A stretch of 64,000 bases of DNA. Source: Lewinellaceae bacterium (GTDB lineage: Bacteria; Bacteroidota; Bacteroidia; Chitinophagales; Saprospiraceae). The DNA lies in contig JADJWX010000005.1 of the NCBI GenBank assembly GCA_016716135.1, positions 186,001 to 250,000 on the forward strand, read 5' to 3'. Shown piece after piece: positions 45,001 through 54,300 of the stretch (position 1 is its first letter; each line of letters begins with the position of its first letter). Made by a program: the position numbers and the translations under genes. The notes under the pieces were generated by a model that worked only from the letters and a program-made list of their open reading frames with translations, had not been told where the DNA came from and searched no databases.

Positions 45001-46442
45001 AGGAACGCGAGGGCGGCATTGGGGCAGTTCTCCTCCTGCTCAACGAAAACATCCAACTGGATGCCAACATAAATCCCGGTTTTAAAACGGCATTTGACGT
45101 GGACCTTAAGTCCTACAACCGTTTTTTCTCCACCGATACGATCAATCAGCTCTCGCTGCTGGCCTACAACCGGGAGGGCTGGCTCATGGGGCAGGCATAC
45201 CGGCTCGATTATCAACCGACAGAAATCATTGCGGAGCGCGGTAATTCCGGACCAGCTTCGTTGCGAAAAAACAAAGACGCACCGTTGGATTCCATCAACC
45301 TGTACGCCCTGATAGTGGGTACTTCCCGGTATTCCGGGGAGCATCTCAAACTGAATTACCCGGATAAGGATGCGCAGGCTTTTGCCGAAGCCCTGCGTTT
45401 GTGTGGCGAGCCGTTGTTTGGAAAAAACATTGAAATCAAACTGCTGAGCACCAATGCCGACCCCTGGCCGCGCAAGGCCGAGATCCGGCAGGCTTTGCAA
45501 GAATTTGCAGCCAATGCCGACCCGAACGACATCCTGCTGGTGTACCTCTCCGGCCACGGCATCACGTACCCGCCCAACAGCGAAAAAGGCCAGTTTTATT
45601 ACCTCACCACCGATATTGTTACCGATGACCTCAAAGACCCGGCCGTCCGGAATGAAAAAGCCATCGCCCAGGACAGCCTGCAACAATGGATCAACCAGGT
45701 GACTGCCCGCAAACGGATTCTCATACTCGATGCCTGCAACTCAGGCCAGGTGGTAAAAGCGATGGGGCCCGGCGAAAAGGCCCTCAACAGCGATCAACGC
45801 CGGGCGTTGGAACGCATGAAAGACCGGAGCGGCATGTTTGTGCTGGCCGGGTCGGCAGCGGATAAATCGAGTTTTGAAGCCAGCCGTTTCGGGCATGGTT
45901 TGCTTACCTACAGCCTGTTGAACAACATGCCGAAAGTTGCTGCCGAAAATAAAGCGTTGATCGATGTGGGCCGGCTATTTTCAGAAGCACTTGAGGAGGT
46001 GCCCAAACTGGCAAAAGATATTGGCCGGGTGCAAACACCGGAGTTGATTGGAGCCGGCAGTTTCGATATCGGGATGATCAAGGGCGCTCCGCCATTTGCG
46101 TTGCCGCAAACCATTCCGGTGTTCCTGCGGACTAATTTTACCAATAAAAAAGCAATTGATCTGGCAGGGCTTTCCCGGGCGGTGAACAGCCACCTCGAAT
46201 ACCTCGCCGGCCAAACAGAACCGACCCTTGCCTACTGGGATCTTGCTGAATTTGCCGGCGATCACTACTACCTCGGCGGCAGCTACGAACAACTTGGGGA
46301 AACCCTGTCGGGCGAAACCTGGCTGTATCGCGAGGGCAAGGAATTGACGTCGTTTAAATTTTCAGGTTCCGCAACACAGCTTGAAAGCCTGGCAGAGCAG
46401 ATTGTCGACCAGGCTTTCAAATTTTTGAACAATAAAAAATGA
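42003..46442 (+). CDS. Secreted protein with two caspase-like (C14) domains around a WD40 region
   Basis: In 1479 residues: signal peptide (1-18, MKTTLALLFMLTAVLLAG); caspase-like domain 1 (about 28-260) with FFSGHGAG (H119) and VVNDCAFAGQ (C182); WD40 repeats (about 345-960; for example SPDSLYLLTGSVDKTARLWD and HPNRRHVYTVSSDGTIKFWD); a beta-rich linker; caspase-like domain 2 (about 1105-1350) with YLSGHGIT (H1185) and LILDACNSGQ (C1245); and a C-terminal region. Domain 2 has the canonical DAC-x-SG motif; domain 1 has the Cys but altered spacing. It should act in the periplasm or outer membrane as a Cys protease or protease/pseudoprotease pair. The next two genes may be partners. It is convergent with the 46455 gene (12-base gap). 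Confidence 0.88.
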   Translation: MKTTLALLFMLTAVLLAGQPASLHDRPHFYGLIIGASDYKDGRFDLQYCASDAVRLAANLQGCAGPAYGETNTHISLLSTDADRQSVNWPSKENIESAFRDVATKIRPDDVFFLFFSGHGAGTRQSQPTQFYFLLPDFPDIQAFSEEPAMRAAQAPFTMSSADLFGWLGAIGTNKKVVVNDCAFAGQMIVDYEKKDRNTAAEANAYPGMYMLAGAQPNNSTYEARQFGGGLMTYCFNAVLSGKSLIGNTIICAFESKPEQRIDINTALHYTYLLTQEVSAEVNVLQVPMIYLSPSSESFDLGFVNDTIQLAGRSDENFVERYLNVNLLQESGPRVKPTGRPLNLIIPNGHSRSISTFDYSPDSLYLLTGSVDKTARLWDTARNEIVVYRGHTGAIEEVAFAGGGQWVLTRSSDGTVKLWTREGREIVSLDKVNDMAVTRDGRFFLTSGNTNNSTLRDLEGKPVGAPFQHPSIVTKVAVSGDGNRFLTYGLDNKAMLWDRNGELLTALKMSAVLRADEQFYLSKAGNFIFCGTVYGPDQYDGQCWNSAGEVVVPEAPKIGLEDLKRRSRSLPFIGETTLKIDSTIFEIKQTSAGPIKIDLSKETGLTPNTGSGSTQTICFSPNGGNPALISLDNTGFLWDLSTNTRTPLAGSKANIVSTDAAPDGRTFLTAAENGGITLWNIEGQPIDSFRVAGEIQKIRFSPDGRHILAVGEERVSQLTLEGQTVQSFGLGGDWVFDAAVIPDGTSILVGGVYEAIVQAGVERTRLFGWEEDSIPSEQIGFGAVAVSPDGTDFLTTNGVQGTARLSGFPDPVLKIKRPFSQAAFSTDGQYILLGSGNLNLPRREQDIVQPGVGYLLSRNGRLLHRLKGHTEPITALGFHPNRRHVYTVSSDGTIKFWDMQSGEEVGTYIQLNANDWVVTSPSGLFDASPGAMRSMYFVFGLEIIELEQFKERYYEPGLLAKILGTIPGGLRPVDAMGDLGLYPNIRTASIEKDRLKVQLEEREGGIGAVLLLLNENIQLDANINPGFKTAFDVDLKSYNRFFSTDTINQLSLLAYNREGWLMGQAYRLDYQPTEIIAERGNSGPASLRKNKDAPLDSINLYALIVGTSRYSGEHLKLNYPDKDAQAFAEALRLCGEPLFGKNIEIKLLSTNADPWPRKAEIRQALQEFAANADPNDILLVYLSGHGITYPPNSEKGQFYYLTTDIVTDDLKDPAVRNEKAIAQDSLQQWINQVTARKRILILDACNSGQVVKAMGPGEKALNSDQRRALERMKDRSGMFVLAGSAADKSSFEASRFGHGLLTYSLLNNMPKVAAENKALIDVGRLFSEALEEVPKLAKDIGRVQTPELIGAGSFDIGMIKGAPPFALPQTIPVFLRTNFTNKKAIDLAGLSRAVNSHLEYLAGQTEPTLAYWDLAEFAGDHYYLGGSYEQLGETLSGETWLYREGKELTSFKFSGSATQLESLAEQIVDQAFKFLNNKK

Positions 46443-46454
46443 CCCGGTGTGCTG

Positions 46455-48020
46455 CTACCCGCCCACCAAATTGAACGACAGCCCCACAAAATAGCCCAGT
46501 TCGTAGCGCGACTCCGTTGGGATCTCGCTCGAATCGCGCGCAAAGGCGTCGCCAACCTGATAGCCGCCGGTCAGTTTGTTCACCTTGCCGCCCAACAGGC
46601 CGGCACTTAGCACAATGCGCTGGCCGCGGCCAAGCACCAGGCTGGGGCCCAAAAAGAAGGCCACATTGTCGAGCCCGTTTTCGCCGCCCAGGGGAATACC
46701 GACGCCGAAAGATCCGCCCAGGGAAACATCGCCGCGGCTTTGGCGGTAAAAATGCACGAAGGAGATAAGGTAGGGGTTGAAGGCATCTTTTTCGGAACTC
46801 CCGATGACGCTGTCGCGCACATAAAAATCGAGTGCGCGATCAAAAAACTGGCCGAAACCCACGCCCAGGCTGGCATTGATGCGCAAGCCGCCGTATACGC
46901 TCAAGGTGATGGGAGCCAGTTGTTTGGTCGCTACGCCTTTGATTTTTATGGAGTCGATCGGGGTAAACTTCAAGGTCATCTCCAGATTGTCCGAGGTAAC
47001 GGTTTGCCGGTAAGTTTTCGAAAAGTCGTTTTCCATCACCGTGAGGTAGGTTGTGCGCAGGTTGGCCAGCGTTTGTACGTCGAGACTTTTGACGTTGGTA
47101 AGTTTCGTATTCATCTCCTTGAGATTTTCCCGGAAGGTTTCCAGGTTAGCCACCGCCACCGCAGTGTATTGATTGGCCGTGGATTTAAACTCGCCAAAGT
47201 TTTCAAGTTTTAACCCGGGGTCTTCAAATTTCGGGTTGTTGATGGAAACGCCGGTGACTTCCATAATTCCAACCGTTTCGCTGTACAATTTCACATTGGT
47301 ATCGTACTCTTTTTGCAGTTTTTTTACCTGGCCGGCGGCATCTGTTTTTTCCAGTACCTTGGTCAGGTCGAGCGCATTGGGGTCCTCTTCGCCGAAAATG
47401 CGGACCATGTATTCCTGCGACAGTTTTTTGATCTGGCGTGGTTCCAGGTTCGGGTTGTAGCGCAAATTTTGCAGCTCGGAGGCTACAAAAGCCTGCACCT
47501 GCTGGCCTTCAACTTCCAATTGGAGGTTGTTTTGGATCCTTTCAATTTTCGTGTACAGCTGCTTTTGCTCCAGGAATGCTTCGTTGAATTTTTGCTGCAA
47601 CTGGCTCATTTCCTCCCGGAGTTCTTTCCGTTGCAACTCCTCCGCCGTGGCGCCGGCGCCCGAGGTCATGGGGATACCAATGGTTGGCGGGGTAAATTTT
47701 CCGGGCTCTTCGCCGGCGCCAAAAAACAGGTCGGTTGGCGTTCCGCCGGCCAGCAGCCCGCCCAGGTTGAAGGGGTTAGCCTGTCCTACTTTTACTTCTT
47801 GCTCCTTGGTGTCGATGGCAATGTTGTACAGGTAATTATTGTAGTTTTGAACATGCAACATCACATTACTGCCCTTACGCGCCCTGGGTTGATCGACTAC
47901 CCGGCCGTCCTGCATGTAGAACACCGAATCGGTAAAGGCGTCGTAGTAAATGTGGAGATCTTGTGCGGTGAGCATTGTTCCTGCCAACAGGAATGGCAGC
48001 ATTAATTTTAGACGAGTCAT
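46455..48020 (-). CDS. Exported protein with coiled coil and probable C-terminal outer-membrane barrel
   Basis: The 521 residues start with a signal peptide (MTRLKLMLPFLLAGTMLTAQ). A small N-terminal domain (to about 75) precedes a Gly/Pro-rich linker. A long coiled coil follows (about 125-175 with ELREEMSQLQQKFNEAFLEQ; more helices to about 320). The last ~150 residues are beta-rich (SVYGGLRINASLGVGFGQFF, RGDVSLGGSFGVGIPLGG) and end in aromatic GYFVGLSFNLVGG, as outer-membrane barrels often do. I recognise no family. It lies between the double-caspase and M48 genes, sharing a 115-base divergent region with the latter. A link to them is inferred from position. Confidence 0.7.
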   Translation of the reverse strand: MTRLKLMLPFLLAGTMLTAQDLHIYYDAFTDSVFYMQDGRVVDQPRARKGSNVMLHVQNYNNYLYNIAIDTKEQEVKVGQANPFNLGGLLAGGTPTDLFFGAGEEPGKFTPPTIGIPMTSGAGATAEELQRKELREEMSQLQQKFNEAFLEQKQLYTKIERIQNNLQLEVEGQQVQAFVASELQNLRYNPNLEPRQIKKLSQEYMVRIFGEEDPNALDLTKVLEKTDAAGQVKKLQKEYDTNVKLYSETVGIMEVTGVSINNPKFEDPGLKLENFGEFKSTANQYTAVAVANLETFRENLKEMNTKLTNVKSLDVQTLANLRTTYLTVMENDFSKTYRQTVTSDNLEMTLKFTPIDSIKIKGVATKQLAPITLSVYGGLRINASLGVGFGQFFDRALDFYVRDSVIGSSEKDAFNPYLISFVHFYRQSRGDVSLGGSFGVGIPLGGENGLDNVAFFLGPSLVLGRGQRIVLSAGLLGGKVNKLTGGYQVGDAFARDSSEIPTESRYELGYFVGLSFNLVGG

Positions 48021-48135
48021 TTCAAATGATTTTTAAAAAAATGGTTTTGGATGGTAAGTATATTGTTTATTCCGTATTTATCCGGTAGAAATTAAAAAAA
48101 ATTGCCCACAGGGTTAAACTAAACCAGAATGCTTT

Positions 48136-49809
48136 ATGAACTCGAAATTTAATTGTTTCCTTTTTTGCATGTTTATCGTTGGCAACCTTGCTGCCCAATC
48201 GCGCAGTTTTGGAACGCTGCCAATGGCCAGAAAAAGTAATGCCGCCATCGTAGGCGCCCCGATCACCGGCACCCCCGAATACGAAAAGGCGCTGACCGTG
48301 TACAATCGCCTGGTGGCCGCCCGTGGCGACTTTCGTTTTCCGGTACCGACCTTTAAACTGACCGACGACGTGGCCCAGGTTGCCAGCATGGACTATGGCG
48401 CGCTCGAAATTGTTTTGGAAAAAAAGGCCTACGACGTGTGTGCAAGCTTCGGCGCCGACGCCGATGCTGCCATTGCCTTTCTGCTGGGGCATGAGCTCAC
48501 GCATTATTATGAAAAACACGCCTGGCGCTCAGGCTTTGTCAGTGAGTTCAAAGGCCTGGAAATCGGTAAAACCCTCGATCTTGAAAAGGACACGTTGCTG
48601 ATCGACGATATCGCGCACGAAACCGAAGCAGATTATCTGGGCGGTTTCCTGGCATATTCTGCCGGCTATGGCTTGTTTAACAAAGGTGGAGAACTGATCA
48701 AAAAGCTTTACGAGGCCTATAATATGGTCAAAGATGATCCGCTGAAAGGTTATCCGTCCCTGGCAGACCGGCAAGCGCTGAGCGCCCGCACGGCGAAAAA
48801 TATGGAAAGCCTGGTACAGGTATTTGACATGGCCAACCTGCTTACGGCAATCGGCAACTATGCAGATGCTTACGAATACTACCGATACGTGCTGATGCAA
48901 TACCAAAGCCGGGAAATTTATAACAACCTGGGGGTGACCGCCGTCCTCGACGCCATGCAATATTTCAAAGAAAGCGAGCTGAAATACCGCTACCCCGTGG
49001 AACTTGACCTCACATCGAGCGCTACTAAAGGCAATTCCGGCGCCGGGTCGGTTCGCAACAACTTGCTCCGGCAGGCGATCCTGCACTTCGATGCCGCCAT
49101 CAGCCTCGATCCCGATTACGCCCCGGCGTACCTCAACAAAGCCTGCGCCTATGCCCTGTTGGATGATACCGAGCGCGCCCGTTGGTATGCTGAAAAAGAA
49201 GCGCAACAGGCGCTCGCAAACAGTAAGAAATACGCCAAAACGGCGATTGATGTAGACGTTCTGATCGGAATTCTGGAAGCGAAAGCCGGCCATGCCGATG
49301 CGGCAAAAAAATTGTTGAAAGCCGCAGCCGACAAGGGGAGCAACCTGGCTGCCATCAACTTAAAAATCATGAACGACGAACCCCTGGGGGAAGAAACCGT
49401 TTCGACCGGCGGCGGCGGTTTGCGGGCAAAAATTGAAAAAATAGACGGCCAGAAAATTGATGATATCGCGAGCGAACTTCCCTATGATCCGGAAAAAGAT
49501 ATGGATATCAGCACCAAAATCAAGTTTCACCAGAAAACAAAACAAGGTCCCAATTCCAGGGTGTTTATTCATCATAAAGGAAATTCATTTACCACGTTTC
49601 ACCTGACCGGCTTAGCTTATAACGGCGAATCGGCGCGGGGAATCAAAGTAGGTGACACTACCGCGACTGTCGCCGACAAAAAAGCCTACGGCACGCCCAA
49701 GCGCACCATCGAAACGCCCCTCGGACAAATTTGGGTGTACAGCAGTATTATTTTCATAATGGACAAAGCCGGCAAGGTGGAACGCTGGATCACGTACCAG
49801 GAAGATTGA
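48136..49809 (+). CDS. Secreted M48-type metalloprotease with TPR repeats
   Basis: The 557-residue product has a signal peptide (about 1-20, ending NLAAQ). The peptidase M48 zinc motif HELTH (H119-H123) is in FLLGHELTHYYEKHAW, and the third ligand lies in AHETEADYLGGFL (about E164). TPR-like helices fill about 230-430 (QAILHFDAAISLDPDYAPAY with LNKACAYALLDDTERA). A small C-terminal domain (about 470-557) has TFHLTGLAYNGESARGIKVG. M48 proteases with TPRs (BepA-like) act on misfolded outer-membrane proteins. This one is divergent from the coiled-coil gene and may share a pathway with the double-caspase protein. The zinc site is complete, so it is probably active. Confidence 0.85.
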   Translation: MNSKFNCFLFCMFIVGNLAAQSRSFGTLPMARKSNAAIVGAPITGTPEYEKALTVYNRLVAARGDFRFPVPTFKLTDDVAQVASMDYGALEIVLEKKAYDVCASFGADADAAIAFLLGHELTHYYEKHAWRSGFVSEFKGLEIGKTLDLEKDTLLIDDIAHETEADYLGGFLAYSAGYGLFNKGGELIKKLYEAYNMVKDDPLKGYPSLADRQALSARTAKNMESLVQVFDMANLLTAIGNYADAYEYYRYVLMQYQSREIYNNLGVTAVLDAMQYFKESELKYRYPVELDLTSSATKGNSGAGSVRNNLLRQAILHFDAAISLDPDYAPAYLNKACAYALLDDTERARWYAEKEAQQALANSKKYAKTAIDVDVLIGILEAKAGHADAAKKLLKAAADKGSNLAAINLKIMNDEPLGEETVSTGGGGLRAKIEKIDGQKIDDIASELPYDPEKDMDISTKIKFHQKTKQGPNSRVFIHHKGNSFTTFHLTGLAYNGESARGIKVGDTTATVADKKAYGTPKRTIETPLGQIWVYSSIIFIMDKAGKVERWITYQED

Positions 49810-49839
49810 TTTGAATTAATCCGGCAGGTACCTAAACAC

Positions 49840-49872
49840 AAGCGCCGACCCGAAATATTCGGGCCGGCGCTT
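49840..49872. terminator. Bidirectional hairpin between convergent genes
   Basis: AAGCGCCGACCCGAA and TTCGGGCCGGCGCTT pair with one mismatch around ATA. It lies 31 bases after the M48 gene and 56 bases past the SusD stop. There is no long T run. Confidence 0.6.
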
Positions 49873-49927
49873 GGCATTTCAGAAAGGTAAATAACTTGAA
49901 AGCGGCGAATAAATCAGCAGCCGACAA

Positions 49928-51304
49928 TCAATATCCGTCATTTTGGATCATCGACTGGTTCACATCCATTTCGCGTTGCGGAATCGGGTGAACCGTCCGG
50001 AAATCGTTGGCTTCAATTTCACAAACACCGCTGACTTCCAGGCCGGTATTGCATTGTTGGCGCACCATTTTGGTACCGGTCCGCCAGTAGTCGAATGCCG
50101 TGTGGCCTTCAAAAGCCAGTTCGCGGTGGCGCTCGGCGAGGATGTCGTTGATGCCGTTGGGCAGCGACATCATCTGGGTAGCGCCGCGCTTCAGGCGAAT
50201 AGCATTCAGGTCGGACAGCACATCTGGGTCGGCAGCATTTTGGCGGAAGCGTGCTTCCGCACGAATCAGGTACATCTCTGCCACGCGGAGCAGTTTCGGG
50301 CTGTGCAAACCAACCACACCGTCTTGTTCGATGAACTTCGACTGGTAGAATTCGCCGTTGGTGTGTTGGAAAATCAGGTTGGCACGGCTGTCGCCAGGCT
50401 CGTACAAATCCATCAAATCGGTAGTTACACGAATGTCGCCATAACCTGCCGGAATGTAAATATTGCCCAGGTTATCCGAGCCCCGGTTTTCCGACATTTC
50501 ATTCCGCAACGTGAAGATCTCCTCCGAAGAGCCCGGCCCGGCGAACATGGCCACTACGTCATCGGCCAGTTCGTATCCGGCGCCGATCACGTTACCGGCA
50601 GCCGTTTCGGCATTTGCCCAGTCGCCTTTATACAGGTAAACGCGGGCGAGCAAGGCCTCGACAGCATTGGGTGAGAAGCGGTAAATGCCTTCATCGCGCA
50701 GCAGGCCCTTGGCAGTCGTCAGGTCGGCAATAACCTGCGTATATACTTGCTCAACCGTATTGCGGGGCGGCTCGCTGATACTGGCTTCCAGCACGATCGG
50801 CACACCCAGGTCGGTGCTTGGATTGCCGTTGGTGTATTGCTTGGCAAAAAAGCGCACCAGGTCGAAGTGGGCCAAGGCCCGGATGGCCAGCGCCTCGCCC
50901 TTGATCTGGTTTTTCTCGGCAGCATCACCTTCAAGTGCGTCGATATTGTTGATCACATTATTGGCGCGCAAAATGGCTGCATAGGCGAGGTTCCAGAAGT
51001 CCGTTATGTCTCCATCGGCAGGAATCCACAGGTAGGTATAACTGGGAATAAAGCGGTTGGAGTTGGCGATGGACAGATACACCAGGTTGGCTTCTGTTTC
51101 CGGCATTACGAGGTATTCCCGGCCGTAATAGCCCAGTGATTGGATGGCATCGTACGCACCGAAAACAGCCGTTTTCATAGACGGCAAATCGGCAAGCGCT
51201 TCACCGGTCGACAACGATTGGAAGGGGTTGAGTTCCAACTCTTTCGAGCAGGAGAACATGAATAAAATGAAGCACAAGAGTGGTATTATCCTTGTATTTT
51301 TCAT
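49928..51304 (-). CDS. SusD/RagB family outer-membrane lipoprotein
   Basis: From ATG 51304 the protein has 458 residues and a lipoprotein signal (MKNTRIIPLLCFILFMFSCS, Cys19). SusD landmarks are NPFQSLSTGEALADL near the N-terminus, the TPR-like core QIKGEALAIRALAHFDLVRFFA and PNAVEALLARVYLYKGDW, and the C-terminal LAERHRELAFEGHTAFDYWR. It forms the lid of a SusC channel and binds a nutrient (glycan or peptide) at the surface. The SusC gene lies 63 bases upstream on the same strand. No glycoside hydrolase, peptidase or regulator is adjacent, so the substrate is unknown. The frame opens to 51352 without signal-peptide features. Confidence 0.93.
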   Translation of the reverse strand: MKNTRIIPLLCFILFMFSCSKELELNPFQSLSTGEALADLPSMKTAVFGAYDAIQSLGYYGREYLVMPETEANLVYLSIANSNRFIPSYTYLWIPADGDITDFWNLAYAAILRANNVINNIDALEGDAAEKNQIKGEALAIRALAHFDLVRFFAKQYTNGNPSTDLGVPIVLEASISEPPRNTVEQVYTQVIADLTTAKGLLRDEGIYRFSPNAVEALLARVYLYKGDWANAETAAGNVIGAGYELADDVVAMFAGPGSSEEIFTLRNEMSENRGSDNLGNIYIPAGYGDIRVTTDLMDLYEPGDSRANLIFQHTNGEFYQSKFIEQDGVVGLHSPKLLRVAEMYLIRAEARFRQNAADPDVLSDLNAIRLKRGATQMMSLPNGINDILAERHRELAFEGHTAFDYWRTGTKMVRQQCNTGLEVSGVCEIEANDFRTVHPIPQREMDVNQSMIQNDGY

Positions 51305-51367
51305 ATTTCTGTTTTTTTTAAAAATGGATAAAGTTGAAATAGTCATTTGCAAATACTATTTCGGAAA

Positions 51368-54300
51368 TCAGAACGTCACATCAATGCCAAAGGTGATCGC
51401 CTTACCTACCGGATAGCGGAAAAATTCATCCCCGTTTTCGTTGGCCTCCGGATCAAACCCGGTGTAGTCGGTCATCGTCCACAGGTTTTGACCTTGCCCG
51501 TAAATCGTTAAACCCTGCAATTTGGCTTTCCGAACCCATGCGGAAGGCAGCGAATAGGCCAGCTGTACATTCCGGAGGCGAATGAAAGATGCATCTTCCA
51601 TGTAGCGGGTCGACGTGTTGGCCGCACCGGCGTTTCCACCAACCCGTGGCTGTGGGCGTAGGGCGTTGTCACCGGGATTTTGCCAGTAACCTTCCAGGGC
51701 TGCCCTGGAGTGTGCCCAGCCAAAACGAAGGCCATCACTTTCAATAAACGGACGCGACGCGTTGTACAGTTGGTGTCCCTGCGCGGTATAGAAAAAGGCC
51801 GACAAGGCAAATCCTTTGAACGAGAAGGTGTTGTTCAAACCGGCGATGTAAGTCGGTTCGGCATTGCCGACAATCGAGCGGGCAGCCTGGCTGTAAGTGC
51901 CGGTGACCGTTCCGTCGGCGCGCAGCCATTGCGGCGTACCATTATCCGGGTTTACACCGGCCCACTCCTGAATATAAATGGAACGGATTGGTTGGCCAAC
52001 GCGATAGATCTGACGGCCATTGAGAATGTCCTCGCCATTCGGCAGTTCCAGAATTTCGTTGTTGTTGAAGGAGATGTTGAAATTCAAATCCCAGTTGAAA
52101 CCATCCGGACGTGTCGCTTTTACCGGCACCAGGTTCAGGACAACCTCAACCCCGGAGTTTTTCATTTTACCGACATTTTGCGTCGCCGTCGTAAAGCCGC
52201 TGGTGGACGACACCGGCACGCTCAACAGCAGGTCTTCCGAACGCCGGTCATAATATTCCACGCTACCGCTAACACGGTTGTTCAAAATTCCAAAATCAAG
52301 ACCGACGTTCAGGTTTTTCGATTTTTCCCAGGTCAGATCCGGGTTGCCAATCTGCGATGGGCTGCTGCCCGGCTCGTTCAGATAGGCCGCACCAAAGCCA
52401 TAGAGTTCCTGGGTGACGAAGTTGCCGATATCCGCGTTCCCCGACGTACCATAGCTGGCGCGAAGGCGCAGGTTGCTCAGGAAGCCGACATCCTGCAGGA
52501 AGACTTCTTCACTGATGCGCCAGGAGCCACCTACCGACCAGAAGTTTGCCCAGCGGTTGTTGGCGCCGAAGCGCGAAGAACCGTCGCGGCGCAAGCTGGC
52601 CGTCAACATGTACCGGTCTTTGAATGAATAGTTGGCCTGACCCAACCACGACACAAAGGCATATTCGCTCTTCGTGCCGCTAACACCTTGCGGTTCGGCG
52701 GCAGATGCCAGCGTGCGCAACTTTTCAGATGCAAAGCCCTGGCCGGCAGCCCAGTAACTTTCAAAGTCAATGTTTTGATACTCAAATACACCCAAGGCAT
52801 CGAAACTGTGATCCTGCCCGAAGTTGGTGAAATACCGAAGTTTGGACTGGCTGGTCAGCGCACGGTTCTGGTTCAGGGCGTTGGTCAGCTGGCCGCGGAA
52901 TGGGAAGCCGTCGTTGGTGGAAGCGGCATCGTAGTCCGACTCGTTTACGTTGATAAAGTCAACGTTCATACTTTGTGTGAAGGCCAGGTTTTCCAGGATT
53001 TTGTATGTACCTGCCAGTTTGGAAATCAGGCGGAGTGTATTCACATCCACCGGGTTGCGCGGCAGGGAGTACAGGAAGTTATCGCCGGCAAAAGCGATCC
53101 AGTCATCTTCCAGGCCGGAATACAGTTCGCCGGTAGCCGGGTTGATTTTCCCCTGAAGCGGCGTGGTTGTAAACGCAAGTGCCATCGGCGACTGGAAGCG
53201 GTTGCCGTCCACAGCGTTGTTGGATTGTGAGTAGGAGCCGTTCACATTCAGTTCAAAACTCAGTTTATCCGAAGCATAGTGGTCGATATTGCTGCGCAAA
53301 GACAAGCGGTTGAAGTCTGACAGGTACTGCGTGCCCTGCTGATCGAAAATGCCGGCAGAGGCAAAAAAGCGGGTTTTTTCATTACCGCCGCGCGCCTGGA
53401 GTTCCAGGTTGCTGGTGTGGCCTTTGTTAAAGGCTTCGTCCACCCAGTCGGTTGTGTTGTCGAGCATGGAAGCCGGGCGGCTGGCTTCGATTTGGTCCGG
53501 GGTACGGCCGCTGTTGGCCAGTATCTGCCGTTCGTAGTTCCAGGTTTCTTCCGGTGTCATGAGCTCGAAATTGCCAAAATTCGGGAGTGTTACCCCTTTT
53601 TGGGCTTTCACGTTGATATCGGTTTTGCCGATTTTACCGCGTTTGGTTGTAATAACGATAACACCATTAGAGCCCCGCGAGCCATAAAGTGCCGTTGCGG
53701 AAGCATCTTTCAACACCGTAACGGTTTCAATGTCGTTCGGATTCATCTGTGCCAATACGTCCGGGGCATTGTAGGTGCCGCCGGAGGCAAGCGTGGTGAA
53801 GTCGCCTTGTTCAACGATGATACCATCTACAACATACAGCGGTCCACGGCCGGCATTGATTGAACCTGTGCCGCGAATACGCACCGGTTGCCCGGCGCCG
53901 GGCTGCCCGGAGTTAGCCGTGGTATACACACCGGCAGCGCGCCCCTGGATCAACTGGTTCACATCCGTCATTGGAATGTTTTCCAACTGCTTGGCGCCGA
54001 CAACGGCTACCGAAGAAATCAGCTTTTTAGCTTCAATCTCGGAGTAACCGGTTACGACGATTTCCGTCAGCACTTCAGGCGATTCCTGCAGTACGATGCT
54101 GATCGATTGAAGGCCAGCAATGCTCACCTCCTGTGTCAGATAGCCGGTATAGGAAACTACCAGAACATCAGCACCTGCCGGAACATCCAGCGTAAAACGG
54201 CCATTAACATCTGTAACCTTACCGGCGGTGGTGCCTTTAGCAAGCACAGTGGCGCCGATCATTGCCTGCCCGGCATCATCCGTTACAGTACCGGAAATTG

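Noticed and set aside
42003..49809. Anti-phage caspase defence system
   Set aside because: No sensor (TIR, STAND, CBASS-type) or nuclease gene is nearby and all three proteins carry signal peptides, so an intracellular defence role is not supported.
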